Below are positions 17,978 through 27,603 of a stretch of DNA of 64,000 nucleotides, one piece after another. The notes under the pieces were generated by a model that worked only from the letters and a program-made list of their open reading frames with translations, searched no databases and had not been told where the DNA came from. The stretch's first letter is position 1; the number at the start of each line of letters is the position of its first letter. The stretch is from NCBI RefSeq assembly GCF_001701025.1, contig NZ_CP016793.1, forward strand, positions 6,820,001 through 6,884,000. Reading direction: 5' to 3'. The position numbers and the translations under genes are program-made. The stretch comes from Lentzea guizhouensis (GTDB lineage: Bacteria > Actinomycetota > Actinomycetes > Mycobacteriales > Pseudonocardiaceae).

Positions 17978-18286
17978 ATGACCACCCTCGAGAACCCGGC
18001 AATGCCCGCCGTCCACGAGTGCACCGTGAGCGGCTGCTCCTACAACCACGACGGCTGCCACGCCTTCGCGATCACCGTGCGAGGCGACAACGGCGCAGCC
18101 GACTGCGGCACGTTCATCCCGCTGAGCACCAAGGGCGGCCTCGACAAGGTGATGGCCCAGGTGGGCGCCTGCACCCGCACCGACTGCGTGCACAACGCGT
18201 CGCTGGAGTGCACCGCCCAGAGCGTGCGCGTCGGCCAGGGCGAGGGCGACCACCTGGCCAACTGCCTCACCTACCAGCCCCGCTAG
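17978..18286 (+). CDS. DUF1540 domain protein, two Cys-rich modules
   Basis: ATG 17978 follows AGGAGCG. The 102-residue protein carries two similar modules: HECTVSGCSYNHDGC..DCGTF (about 15-50) and ACTRTDCVHNASLEC..ANCLTY (about 65-100). Regularly spaced Cys residues and one His suggest metal binding, as proposed for DUF1540 proteins. The cellular role of the family is unsettled. The possible iron box upstream would make sense for a metal-handling protein. A perfect 24-base stem terminator follows. Confidence 0.85.
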   Translation: MTTLENPAMPAVHECTVSGCSYNHDGCHAFAITVRGDNGAADCGTFIPLSTKGGLDKVMAQVGACTRTDCVHNASLECTAQSVRVGQGEGDHLANCLTYQPR

Positions 18287-18378
18287 CCAGCCAGCCTCAC
18301 TCCATCGAGCCGAAGGCTCCCGTTTGTGCTCGAGCCGCAGGCGAGCCGAAAAGCCAACCCGCTCACTCAAGCGGTCCC

Positions 18379-18438
18379 GCGGTGGCGGCTTCCCCGTCCA
18401 GCGCGCTCTGGGGTGCTGGACGGGGAAGCCGCCACCGC
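18379..18438. terminator. Long perfect-stem terminator
   Basis: Arms of 24 bases (18379-18402 and 18415-18438) pair perfectly around a 12-base loop. It follows the DUF1540 gene by 92 bases and separates it from the convergent PucR-type gene. Confidence 0.85.
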
Positions 18439-18537
18439 AACGCAAGCACCTACGCAACCGGCAGCCGCTCTACGGAACAGGCGTGCCATCTACCTGAGAG
18501 TGGCGCTGGACCAAGGCTTCTTTGGGAGTGTCGGGGT

Positions 18538-18554
18538 CTGGGGCGGAGCCCCAG
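18538..18554. repeat. Extragenic palindrome
   Basis: CTGGGGC and GCCCCAG flank GGA. The surrounding sequence resembles a dispersed GC-rich palindrome seen at many gene ends in actinomycetes; here it may add termination for the PucR-type gene at 18604. Its repetition elsewhere in the genome cannot be tested from this window. Confidence 0.45.
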
Positions 18555-18603
18555 GAACAGCCCGCGCCCCAGCGCGGGCCCAGCACGCCCCCAAGGGCGG
18601 GCC

Positions 18604-19786
18604 TCACCCCTCAACACCCTTCAACCCCAAAGCCAACGTCAACTCCAACACCCTCTGCGGCCTCCCCAAATCCGGGTACAAATCCCGCAGCTGTCCCATC
18701 CGGTACCGAACCGTCTGCGGATGCACGAACAACGCCGTAGCCACCTCATCCCGCCGCCCGTGATGCAGCAACCAGGCCCGCAACGTCTCCTCCAGCCGCC
18801 GCGCCGTGCTGCCAGGCAACGCCCGCAACGGCGCCAACACCCGCGCCCGCAGATCGGCATACGCCTCCGGATCAGCGGTCAGCACCAACTCGACCAGATG
18901 CTCCTCGGTGTCACGAATGTCCGGAGACACCGAACGCGCCCGCACCGCCCGCGCATACGACGCCGACGCCCGCATCCATGGCCGCGTAGGACCAACCACA
19001 GCCGCCCGGACGGTCAACTGCCGCAACAGGTGCGCACGGTCGGTATCGGGTACCAACAAGACCCCGGTCGCATCCGGCAGGTCGTCCAGCACCAACGTCC
19101 CGGGTTCCAGAGACCGGAACGCCGGGCGGGCCTGCGCCGCAGGCAGCAGAACCACGGTCAACGACGTCGGCGGCGCCCAGCCGGCCCGGTGCGCGGAGGC
19201 CAGCAGCACCTCGACGTTCGCCCCGGCCAGCAGGTCGCGCGCGAGCTGTTCCAGGTGGCGTTCGTGGGCCATCCCACGCGCAGCCAGCTCGTCGGCGTGC
19301 CCGGCGGCCGAGGCCGCGGACAGCTCGTCGATGTAGGCGAAGGTCAGCTCGGCGAACTTCGCCACCTCCTCGGCGGGCAGGCCGGAGGCCACCGCGCCCT
19401 GGGCCAGGCCGCGCCACGCCACGCGCGCCGACGCGGTAGGCGCTGAGCAGGGCGTCCATCGACCGGCCGTCGCGGACCTCGCCGCGGCCGAGCTCGTAGG
19501 CGGCGTCGCCCGCGTCACCGCCGGTGGTCACGCCGCCCGCGAGGTCGAGGTAGTGGCCGAGCGCGGTGCGAACGGCTCGGCGTATGGTGCCGCCCATTCG
19601 TCCGGTCAGGGCGTTGGCATAGCTCGGAACCTCGTCGATGATGGCCTGGACCACCTCGTCGGCGGTCGTCTTCAACGCCGCCCGCAGCGCGGTGACCGTC
19701 GTCTCATCGAGGGCCAACTCGGTGGCCCGCCGCATTGCATGAGTCACGATTTGTTCCCTGCGAACAATCTGGTCGAGCAAATTCAC
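18604..19786 (-). pseudogene. PucR family transcriptional regulator, frameshifted
   Basis: The first frame (GTG 19786, MNLLDQIVRREQ...) gives a helical sensor domain; the second carries a GGDEF-like central part and the PucR C-terminal helix-turn-helix (TLRAWLLHHGRRDEVATALF, HPQTVRYRMGQLRDLYPDL). The break is near 19425 inside a CG-rich run (GGCGCGCGTGG), fitting loss of one CG pair or gain of one base. The gene is divergent from the ferredoxin reductase and desaturase genes, a pairing seen in other actinobacteria, so it probably controls them. A sequencing slip is as likely as true inactivation. Confidence 0.78.
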
Positions 19787-19833
19787 GTCGTGCGGACAGG
19801 ACTTTACGCCCTGTGGCGCATCAAGCTGGAGTC

Positions 19834-20889
19834 ATGACGAGTGTCGCCCTCCGCAGCAGGGCGTGGAAACTGCTTGAGCTGGTCACGACGCCGCTGCTGC
19901 CGTCCGACTACCTCGACCTGGTCAGCCCGCTCCGGGCGGGCGCTGACCTGCGCGGTCGCATCGAGGCGATCCACCCGGAGACGGGTGACGCCGCGACCGT
20001 CGTGATCAAGCCCGGCAGAGGCTGGCGCGGTCACGTCGCCGGCCAGTACATCCGCGTCGGCATCGACGTCGACGGCGTGCGCCTGTGGCGTGCGTACTCG
20101 GTCACCTCGCCCACGAGCCGGGCCGACGGCCGCATCACCATCACCGTGAAGGCCATCCCGGACGGCAAGGTGAGCAACCACCTGGTCCGCAAGGCGCGAC
20201 CGGGCACGGTGATCCACCTCGACCAGGCCACCGGCGAGTTCGTGCTGCCGAAGACCCGGCCCGCCAAGGTCCTCTTCCTGACCGCGGGCAGCGGCATCAC
20301 GCCCGCGATGGGCATGCTGCGCGACACCCGGCTGGCCGACGTGGTCATGATCCACTCCGCGCCGCGCAAGCAGGACGTCATCTTCCGCAACGACCTGCAC
20401 GACCTGGTCGCCGACAAGGCGTTGCGCCTGCTCGAACTGCACACCGACACCGACGGCATGCTCGACGTCGCGCGCCTGCAGGACCTGGTGCCGGACTGGG
20501 CCGAGCGCGAGACCTGGGCCTGCGGTCCGGCCGGCCTGCTCGACGCCGCCGAGGAGCACTGGGCCCGGCACGGCGTCTCCGAGCGCCTGCACACCGAACG
20601 GTTCCGGCCCAGCGTCGTCGTCGCCGGTGACGGCGGCGAGGTCACGTTCGGCAAGACGGGCAAGACCGTCGAGGCCGACGGCGCCACGCCGTTGCTGGAC
20701 GTCGGCGAGGGCGCCGGTGTGCTGATGCCGTCCGGCTGCCGGATGGGCATCTGCTTCGGCTGCGTCACCCCGCTCAAGTCGGGCGCCGTCCGCGACCTGC
20801 GCACCGGCGAGATCACCGAGGCCGAGAACGGCGTGCTCGTCCAGACCTGCGTGTCCGCCGCGGCGGGCCCCTGCGAACTCGAACGCTGA
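19834..20889 (+). CDS. Ferredoxin reductase with C-terminal 2Fe-2S domain
   Basis: The 351-residue protein has an FAD domain (RAYSVTSPTS, about 88-97), an NAD domain (LTAGSGITPAMGML) and a plant-type 2Fe-2S domain with CRMGICFGC and a later Cys in VQTCVS. It is built like the electron donors of acyl-CoA desaturases (Rv3230c type) and hands electrons from NAD(P)H to the desaturase encoded 73 bases downstream. Start ATG 19834, with only a weak CTGGAG as ribosome site. It is divergent from the PucR-type gene, 47 bases apart. Confidence 0.92.
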   Translation: MTSVALRSRAWKLLELVTTPLLPSDYLDLVSPLRAGADLRGRIEAIHPETGDAATVVIKPGRGWRGHVAGQYIRVGIDVDGVRLWRAYSVTSPTSRADGRITITVKAIPDGKVSNHLVRKARPGTVIHLDQATGEFVLPKTRPAKVLFLTAGSGITPAMGMLRDTRLADVVMIHSAPRKQDVIFRNDLHDLVADKALRLLELHTDTDGMLDVARLQDLVPDWAERETWACGPAGLLDAAEEHWARHGVSERLHTERFRPSVVVAGDGGEVTFGKTGKTVEADGATPLLDVGEGAGVLMPSGCRMGICFGCVTPLKSGAVRDLRTGEITEAENGVLVQTCVSAAAGPCELER

Positions 20890-20962
20890 CACACCACCAC
20901 AGACCTTCCCCACCCGCGAAGCGGCCCTCCCCCCGCCGCTGAACCCCCGGAAAGTGAGCTAC

Positions 20963-22081
20963 ATGACCGCCATCGACCCCACCGCCCACCTGACCGACGA
21001 GCAGATCGAGGAGCTCGGCCGCGAGCTCGACGCCATCCGCGACGAGGTGATCGCCAGTCGTGGTGAGAAGGACGCGGCCTACATCCGCAAGGTCATCTCG
21101 GTGCAGCGCAGGCTGGAGCTCACCAGCCGCGGCATCCTGCTGTTCTCGATCTTCCCGCCCGCGTGGCTGATCGGCACCGCCGGCCTGTCGGTGGCGAAGA
21201 TCCTGGAGAACATGGAGATCGGTCACAACGTCCTGCACGGGCAGTGGGACTGGATGCGCGACCCGAAGATCCACTCCACCACCTGGGAGTGGGACCACGT
21301 CTCGCCGGCCGAGCAGTGGAAGCACTCGCACAACCAGCTGCACCACACCTACACGAACGTGATCGGCAAGGACAACGACCTCGGCTACGGCATCATGCGC
21401 GTCGACGAGGACCAGAAGTGGCACCCGATGCACCTGGGCCAGCCGCTGTGGAACTTCATCAACGCCTGCTTCTTCGAGTACGGCATCGCCGCCTACGACC
21501 TCGAGCTCGGCAAGAACCTGCACAAGCGCCGCCGCAACAACCCCGAGTTCCGCGCCCGCGCCAAGGCGGTCGGCCGCAAGATCCGCAAGCAGGTCCTCAA
21601 GGACTACGTGATCCACCCGCTGCTGTCGGGCCCGTCGTTCCTCACCACGCTCGCGGCCACGTTCACCGCGAACCTCGTCCGCAACCTGTGGTCCCACTCG
21701 GTGATCATGTGCGGCCACTTCCCCGAGGGCGTGGCGGTCTTCGAACGCCGCTCGATCAAGGGCGAGACCCGCGGCCAGTGGTACCTGCGCCAGATGATGG
21801 GCTCGGCGAACATCAGCGGCAGCAAGGCCATGCACATCATGACCGGCAACCTGTCGCACCAGATCGAGCACCACCTGTTCCCGGACCTGCCGAGCAACCG
21901 GTACGCCGAGGTGGCGGTCAAGGTGAAGGCGCTGTTCGAGAAGTACGAGCTGGACTACGTCTCCGGACCGCTGCCCAAGCAGGTGTTCTCGGCGTGGCAC
22001 AAGGTCTTCCGGCTCTCGCTGCCGAACAAGAAGGTCAAGCAGACGCCGAAGAAGACCGAGAAGGAACTGGTCGCCGCCTAG
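20963..22081 (+). CDS. Membrane fatty acid desaturase (DesA3-like)
   Basis: The 372-residue protein has the three His boxes of acyl desaturases: HNVLHGQWDW (about 93), HSHNQLHH (about 127) and HQIEHHLFP (about 298), with hydrophobic membrane segments before and between them. It introduces a double bond, probably delta-9, into stearoyl-CoA or membrane lipid, with electrons from the reductase encoded just upstream. The start is ATG 20963; a GTG at 20954 is less likely. A Lys-rich C-terminus follows the catalytic domain. Confidence 0.93.
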   Translation: MTAIDPTAHLTDEQIEELGRELDAIRDEVIASRGEKDAAYIRKVISVQRRLELTSRGILLFSIFPPAWLIGTAGLSVAKILENMEIGHNVLHGQWDWMRDPKIHSTTWEWDHVSPAEQWKHSHNQLHHTYTNVIGKDNDLGYGIMRVDEDQKWHPMHLGQPLWNFINACFFEYGIAAYDLELGKNLHKRRRNNPEFRARAKAVGRKIRKQVLKDYVIHPLLSGPSFLTTLAATFTANLVRNLWSHSVIMCGHFPEGVAVFERRSIKGETRGQWYLRQMMGSANISGSKAMHIMTGNLSHQIEHHLFPDLPSNRYAEVAVKVKALFEKYELDYVSGPLPKQVFSAWHKVFRLSLPNKKVKQTPKKTEKELVAA

Positions 22082-22091
22082 GACGCAGGTC

Positions 22092-22861
22092 CTAGAAGGT
22101 GCCGTGTCTTCCGGCGCCGCCCGCGAACCGGGCGGCGCCGGTTGCACCCTCCCGTGCCACGACCGGCACCCCGGCCACGCCTTCCGCCCGCAGCGCCTCC
22201 GCCAGCGGCAGGTCCAGCCCCGCGTAGGTCGACGCGCGGTCGGCGAGCACGCACTCGAACGGGAACCCGGCGATCTGCTCGGCCAGCTCCAGCGCCACGG
22301 CGACCGCCCTGCCCGGTTCGACGACCCGGTTGGCCAGGCCCATCGCGAGTGCCTCGTCGGCGGCGACCGGGCGGCCGGTGAGGATCAGGTCCAGCGCCCG
22401 GCCGAGGCCGATGATCCTGGGCAGCCGGACCGTGCCACCGTCGATCAGCGGCACGCCCCACCGCCGGCAGAACACGCCGAACACCGCGTCGCTCTCCACG
22501 ACCCGCAGGTCGGCGAGCAGCGCCAGCTCCAGCCCGCCCGCGACCGCGTACCCGCTGACGGCGGCGATCACCGGCTTGCTCAGCCGCAGCCGCGACGGCC
22601 CCATCGGCCCTCCGCCGCCACCCTCGGGGTCGAGCTCGTTGCGGCGGGCGGGGTCGCCGACCGAGGTCAGGTCCGCGCCGGCCAGAACGTGCCACCCGCA
22701 CCCGCCAGCACCGCCACGCGTTGCCCGGGGTCGGCCTCGAACGCCTCGAACGCCGCCAGCAGCTGCGCGGCCATCGGGCCGTCGACCGCGTTGCGCCGGT
22801 CCGGGCGGTTCAGCCAGATCACCGTGGTGGTGCCGGACACCTCGACGCGAACGTCCTCCAC
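22092..22861 (-). pseudogene. Enoyl-CoA hydratase/isomerase, frameshifted
   Basis: The first 60 residues (MEDVRVEVSGTTTVIWLNRP...VAVLAGAGGTF) and the rest (AGADL, then KPVIAAVSGYAVAGGLELAL, then the C-terminal domain) join into a normal crotonase of about 255 residues. The break near 22685 fits one missing base. The oxyanion-hole glycines (GAGGTF/AGADL and AVAGG) are present; the catalytic Glu pair is not obvious to me. It lies 9 bases after the FAD oxidoreductase gene, so they are cotranscribed. Confidence 0.8.
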
Positions 22862-22870
22862 GAACCCTCC

Positions 22871-24316
22871 TCAGCGCGGGATCGACTGGGCGAACGCGAA
22901 CACCCGGTCGGGGTCGTACTTCCGCGCCACGTCCCGCAACCGCGCGAGGTTGTCGCCGTAGTACGCCTCCGCCCATCGTGGCAGCTGCGGGTCGATGTAG
23001 TTGACGTAACTGGAGTCGCCGACCAGCTCGCCGAGCCTGTCGCGCACCTCGCCCATCGCCACCGCGGTCTCGGTGGCGCCGGCGGGTGGTGTCTTGAAGT
23101 AGATCTGCGCGCAGGCCAGCGCGCCGCGGTGCGGGAACGCGGTGGCGTTCGCGGCGACGTCGGACACCGCGCCGCCGAGGCCGTCGAAGATCAGGTAGGA
23201 CTCGGCGGACTGGCCGTTCATCAGTGCCACGGCTCGTGCCGGGTCGGTGAGCGGTGAGCGCACGATCCGCGACGACGCCACGAACGACTCGTGCTGGATC
23301 CCGGTGCCCGCGAAGTACTGCGTGGCCTCGGGGTAGCTTTGCGGCTGGACGAACCGGGAGGCCGGTGCGGGCAGGGCGCTCAGCAACGACGTCAGGCCGC
23401 CGACCGGTCCCACGAAACAGCCACCGACCCGGCACGTCGGTTCGGGGCCGCCACGCACCACGACGTTGGACCACAGCTCGTTCGGCGCCTGCCTGATCCA
23501 GTCCTGCCACGCGCCGAGCACGTCCGCGACACCGGCGTTGTACTGCAACGAGAAGACGGTGACCTGCGGCGCGGGCACGGTGGCGAACACGAGCTCGGTG
23601 ACGATGGCGAAGTTCCCGCCGCCGCCACCGCGCAGCGCCCAGAACAGGTCCGGCTCCTGCTCGGCCGAGGCGGTGACCACCCGGCCGTCCGCCGTGACCG
23701 CGGTCGCCGAGACCAGGTGGTCGCAGGTCAGGCCGTACTTGCGGGCCAGCACGCCGATGCCGCCGCCGAGCGTGAGACCGGCGACGCCGACGGTCGGGCA
23801 CGTCCCGGTGGGCAGGCAGCGGCCGGACGCGGCGAGCACCTGCGCCACCTCACCGAGCTGGGCGCCCGCTCCCACCCGAACCTGGTCACCGGGCAGCACC
23901 TCGACCGTCGCCAGCCGGCGCAGGTCGACCTGCAGGCCGTTCTCCGGCGTCGAGTAACCCGCATAGCTGTGACCACCGCCGCGTGCCGCGATCGGCACCC
24001 GCGACCTGGCCACCTCGACGCACGCCCGCACGTCGTCGACCGACGCGCACCGGGCGACCGCGGCGGGGGTGCGCTGGTTCCACACCGGGTTGAAGCCCTG
24101 GTAGGTGAACCCCTCCTGGTCCGGCAGCAGCAGCTCGCCGGACAACCGGGAGCGCAGCGCGGCCCAGTCCGGCGGTCCACTCGGGACGGACGGACCGGGG
24201 GGACCGGACGGCGGGGCCTGCGGTGCCGCCGCCGGGGGAGCGGTTCCCGAGCAGGCGGCGAGCGCGGCACCCGCACCCGCGATCCCGGCGATCTTGAGGA
24301 ACATCCGACGGTCCAC
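22871..24316 (-). CDS. Exported FAD-linked oxidoreductase, berberine-bridge type
   Basis: The 481-residue protein begins with a twin-Arg, lipobox-bearing signal (RRMFLK..., ALAAC, Cys 22). A Pro/Gly-rich linker precedes the FAD_binding_4 domain with RGGGHSYAG and TGTCPTVGVAG. The His and Cys in those motifs are the residues that hold FAD by two covalent bonds in this family. The C-terminus YYGDNLARLRDVARKYDPD is the BBE module. It probably oxidises sugars or secondary metabolites outside the membrane. It forms an operon with the downstream hydratase. Confidence 0.92.
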   Translation of the reverse strand: MDRRMFLKIAGIAGAGAALAACSGTAPPAAAPQAPPSGPPGPSVPSGPPDWAALRSRLSGELLLPDQEGFTYQGFNPVWNQRTPAAVARCASVDDVRACVEVARSRVPIAARGGGHSYAGYSTPENGLQVDLRRLATVEVLPGDQVRVGAGAQLGEVAQVLAASGRCLPTGTCPTVGVAGLTLGGGIGVLARKYGLTCDHLVSATAVTADGRVVTASAEQEPDLFWALRGGGGGNFAIVTELVFATVPAPQVTVFSLQYNAGVADVLGAWQDWIRQAPNELWSNVVVRGGPEPTCRVGGCFVGPVGGLTSLLSALPAPASRFVQPQSYPEATQYFAGTGIQHESFVASSRIVRSPLTDPARAVALMNGQSAESYLIFDGLGGAVSDVAANATAFPHRGALACAQIYFKTPPAGATETAVAMGEVRDRLGELVGDSSYVNYIDPQLPRWAEAYYGDNLARLRDVARKYDPDRVFAFAQSIPR

Positions 24317-24421
24317 ACCGCACCACCCTTCCCGGCGCGGTCATCGTGGCACGAAGTGATCAACACGGCACCTCGTCGCCAGCCATGGCGCTCGGCGCAC
24401 GGGTGTCGTCTACTTGTCCCC

Positions 24422-25021
24422 ATGGCAATCGTCTCTCCTGGCTTCTCCGGGCGGCGCAGGTCCTCGGACGTGCAGCTCCCGCCAGGGCAGTACCTGACAG
24501 AGGACTTCCCGGTCCTCACCGCGGGTCCCACGCCGCGGGTGCCGACCGACCGGTGGGAGCTGACGATCAGCACCGAGGCCGGGCGCAAGCACGTCTGGTC
24601 CTGGCAGGACCTGACCGGGCTGCCGGCGGAGAAGATCACGACGGACATCCACTGCGTCACGAAGTGGTCCAAGCTCGGCACGCGGTGGAAGGGCGTCTCG
24701 CTGGACGTCCTGCTCGAAGAGGTGGAGACGGCGGCCGACTTCGCGCTGGTCCAGTCCTACGGCGGCTACACGACGAACCTGCCGCTGGAGGACCTGCTCG
24801 ACGGGCAGGCGTGGATCGCCTACCGCTACGACGACGATGACATCACGCCCGAGCACGGCGGCCCGGCGAGGTTGCTGGTGCCGCACCTGTACTTCTGGAA
24901 GTCGGCGAAGTGGGTCCGCGGCATTCAGCTGCTGCTGGAGGACGAGCCCGGCTTCTGGGAAACGGCCGGTTACCACGACTATGGAGATCCATGGCGCGAG
25001 CAGCGGTATCAGGGCGACTGA
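24422..25021 (+). CDS. Sulfite oxidase-like molybdopterin oxidoreductase
   Basis: The 199-residue protein is a single molybdopterin domain with the Mo-binding Cys in DIHCVTKWSK (about residue 79) and the conserved GGYTTNLPLEDLL and LYFWKSAKWVRGI. It lacks the dimerisation domain of true sulfite oxidases and has no signal peptide, so it acts in the cytoplasm. It overlaps the next reductase gene by 31 bases; the reductase presumably supplies electrons. The substrate is unknown. Confidence 0.9.
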   Translation: MAIVSPGFSGRRRSSDVQLPPGQYLTEDFPVLTAGPTPRVPTDRWELTISTEAGRKHVWSWQDLTGLPAEKITTDIHCVTKWSKLGTRWKGVSLDVLLEEVETAADFALVQSYGGYTTNLPLEDLLDGQAWIAYRYDDDDITPEHGGPARLLVPHLYFWKSAKWVRGIQLLLEDEPGFWETAGYHDYGDPWREQRYQGD

Positions 25022-25728
25022 CCTGGCGGGTGGCCTCGGTGGCCGAGAACCGGGCCATCACCGCGAGTGCGCGCAGCCTCGTGTTCGACGTGCCCGGCTG
25101 GCCGGGCCACCTGCCGGGCCAGCACGTCGACGTGCGGCTGACCGCCGAGGACGGCTACTCGGTGCAGCGCAGCTACTCCATCGCCTCGGCCGCGAACGGC
25201 GACCGGGTGGAGCTGGCCGTGCAGCGGGTGGCAGACGGCGAGGTCTCGCCGTACCTGTGCGACGTGCTGAACGCGGGCGACCAGGTCGAGCTGCGCGGCC
25301 CGGTGGGTGGCTGGTTCGTCTGGCGTGCAACGGATCCGGCGCCGGTGCTGCTGGTGGCGGGAGGGTCGGGCATCGCGCCGTTGATGGCGATGATCCGCTC
25401 TCGAGCCGAGCAGGGCAGCCGGGTGCCGTTCCGGCTGGTGTACTCGGTGCGCACGCCGCAGGACGTGTACTTCGCGGACGAGCTGCGGCAACGTGCCCGT
25501 GAGGACGCGGGCCTGGACGTGCACCTCGTGTACACCCGCGAAGCTCCGGAAGGTGCACCGGCTCCGAAGCGGATCGGCGTGGCCACGTTGAACACGCACG
25601 GCTGGCCGCCGGACTTCACGCCGAACTGCTTCGTGTGCGGCCCCACCGGTTTCGTCGAGGCGGTGGCCGACATCCTGGTGGCGCTGGGCCACGACCCTCG
25701 ACGTGTGCGCACCGAACGCTTCGGCTGA
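24991..25728 (+). CDS. FAD/NAD(P) oxidoreductase (ferredoxin-reductase type)
   Basis: ATG 24991 lies just after GGAGA and inside the end of the Mo-enzyme gene. The 245-residue protein has the FAD motif RSYSIASAAN, the NAD motif VAGGSGIAPLMAM and the C-terminal CGPTGFVEAVADIL, but no iron-sulfur cluster. It is the small reductase found next to sulfite-oxidase-like enzymes and probably acts as their electron partner. Confidence 0.9.
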   Translation: MARAAVSGRLTWRVASVAENRAITASARSLVFDVPGWPGHLPGQHVDVRLTAEDGYSVQRSYSIASAANGDRVELAVQRVADGEVSPYLCDVLNAGDQVELRGPVGGWFVWRATDPAPVLLVAGGSGIAPLMAMIRSRAEQGSRVPFRLVYSVRTPQDVYFADELRQRAREDAGLDVHLVYTREAPEGAPAPKRIGVATLNTHGWPPDFTPNCFVCGPTGFVEAVADILVALGHDPRRVRTERFG

Positions 25729-25740
25729 CAGGAGACCACG

Positions 25741-26007
25741 ATGGGCGACGACCACGTCGACGGCAACGCGCTCGCGGGCGACCTGCGGGAGATCTTCGCC
25801 GTGGACCTGACCGCGGCGACCGGCCGGTGCGCCGGGTGCGGCTATCGGGGTGAGGTGGCGTCGTTGCGCGTGTACACGAACGCGCCGGGCCTGGTGGCGC
25901 GCTGCCCGCGGTGCGAGGAGGTCGTGCTGCGGCTGGTGCGCGGGCCGGACCGGGCGTGGCTGGACCTGCGCGGCACGGTGAGCCTGGAGATCCCGCTAGC
26001 CCCGTGA
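25741..26007 (+). CDS. DUF6510 family zinc-ribbon protein
   Basis: The 88-residue product has two Cys pairs, CAGCG and CPRCE, about 27 residues apart, forming a likely zinc ribbon. It follows the reductase by 12 bases (AGGAGACC before the ATG) and closes the three-gene operon. Function unknown; its place suggests a role in assembly or regulation of the Mo enzyme. Its last 12 bases overlap the convergent MFS gene. Confidence 0.85.
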   Translation: MGDDHVDGNALAGDLREIFAVDLTAATGRCAGCGYRGEVASLRVYTNAPGLVARCPRCEEVVLRLVRGPDRAWLDLRGTVSLEIPLAP

Positions 26008-27259
26008 CCGGGTGGCGACCAGTGCCGCGAACACGAGGAACACCGCGAACATCCCGTACGCGAGCGAGAGGTCGCCGACGGACACGATCGCGCCGCCGAC
26101 CGCGCGGCCGAGCAGCCCGCCGAACGCCTCGGCCGTGATCACCGCGGCCGCCAGCTCGGTCGCGCCGGTCGTGGTCGCCGGTCGTGATCGCGGTCGTGCA
26201 GCGCAGGTACAGGCTCGGGTAGGCCAGTCCCACACCGATGCCGCCGAGCGTCCACGCGCTCAGCGCCACGCTGAAGCTGTTGTCCCCCAAGGCGAGCACG
26301 GCGACCCCGACGGCGGTGAGCGCGAGGCCGGCCGCGGGGGGCGGCTCCTTCCCGGCTGCGCAGCCGCGGCACGGTCAGGCTGGTCACCGCCCACGCCAGC
26401 GGCGCCGCGCTCAGCACCACCGCCGCCTGCGCCGTGCTCGTGCCGTACCCGTCCGTCAGCAGCACGGTGATCAGGCTGTCCGCGCCGAAGTAGCCGACCG
26501 CGAACAACGTCATCGCCGCCAATGCCGCCGGTGCTCCCGTCCGGGCTTTCAGCGTGCCGCCGGCATGATCGACGCCACGCCGACGCACGCGACCGCGACG
26601 CCCAGCGCCTTCACCCACCACCGGTCGCCGAGCACGACCGCGCTCACCCCCAGCGGCACGAGCAGGGTGCGCCACAACGGCCGTTGCCGCTCCCGCCGCG
26701 GTGGCCCGTTCCCCGCCGCCCGCAGCACCAGCACCCGCCCGGCGAAGACCACGGGCACCGGCACCAGCAACGTCCACCGCCACCCGACCAGGTGCTCCAG
26801 CGCCAGCGTGGCCGCCGGCCCGACGAGCGCGGGCAGGATCCACATCGCCGACGACGCCGCGATCACCCGCACCCGCCACTGGTCGTCGAGGTGCCGGATC
26901 GCCGCGCTGATGCCGAACACCGCCAGCAACCCGCTCGCACACCCGCTCACGAACTGGCCTGCCGCGAACACCCACGCCACCCGTGCCGTCGCCGCCGTGA
27001 CCGTGCCGGCCAGGTACGCGACCATGCCGACGGCGAGCGTGCCGCGCGCCCCGATCCTGTCGAGCGTCCGCGAGGCCAATGGCAGCGCGACGAACAACCC
27101 GAGCGTGGCCCCCGAGATCAGCAGCTCCACCGACCGGCGCGCGTCCAGGTCCCGGACGACCGCCGGCAGCAGCGTGGACGCGACGAACGTGGACACCGCC
27201 GCCGCGAACTCCAGCGAGACGATGCCGACGGCCAACGCCGGCGGGCGCGTCCGGGTCAC
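25996..27259 (-). pseudogene. MFS transporter, frameshifted
   Basis: The first 230 residues ([18 protein letters not shown] onward) are six good membrane segments of a drug-type MFS protein with an RTLDRIGARG loop. The second half is spread over three frames (MTLFAVGYFGADSLITVLL; LALGDNSFSVALSAWTLGG; ELAAAVITAEAFGGLLGRA), with changes near 26560, 26340 and 26185. The GTG start overlaps the VOC gene stop (GTGA). With three breaks it is non-functional as written. It probably exported a drug that the VOC protein binds. Confidence 0.78.
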
Positions 27260-27603
27260 GTGTACAGGTCCCGGTCCAGTGCGTTGACCTGCACCCACAC
27301 CCCGTCCGGGTCCCGCACCCGCACCGACCGCCCGTGGCTCTCGTCGAGCACCGGTCCCGGCTCGAACCCGGCCCGCCGCAGCCGCTCCGCCACGTCCTCG
27401 AGGGGCTCGTCGGTCTCGAACGCCAGCTCGCACGTGCCGGGCGCGACGTCCTTGGCGCTGTGCAGCGCCAGCATCCCCTCGGCCGCGGGCAGCTCGACCC
27501 ACGTCCCCGGCCGCGACCGCGCACCCTCGGCGAGCCCCAGCGCCAGGTAGAACCGCCGGGACGCGGCGACGTCCGCGGTGTAGCGGATGGGCACGACCCT
27601 CAT
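27256..27603 (-). CDS. VOC/glyoxalase-bleomycin resistance family protein
   Basis: The 115-residue protein has the paired beta-alpha-beta-beta-beta folds of the VOC family ([18 protein letters not shown], then [12 protein letters not shown]). It may bind a toxic compound or be a small metal-dependent enzyme. It overlaps the RHH gene upstream (ATGA) and the MFS gene downstream (GTGA), so the three form one operon. The substrate is unknown. Confidence 0.88.
   Translation of the reverse strand: MRVVPIRYTADVAASRRFYLALGLAEGARSRPGTWVELPAAEGMLALHSAKDVAPGTCELAFETDEPLEDVAERLRRAGFEPGPVLDESHGRSVRVRDPDGVWVQVNALDRDLYT

Larger units (their letters stand above)
18287..18603. other. Intergenic region with two hairpins
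   Basis: No gene is visible in these 317 bases. They hold the long terminator hairpin at 18379-18438 and, further right, a GC-rich palindrome at 18538-18554 embedded in a stretch of the type GGGGTCTGGGGCGGAGCC that looks like the extragenic palindromes common in actinomycete chromosomes. Confidence 0.6.
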
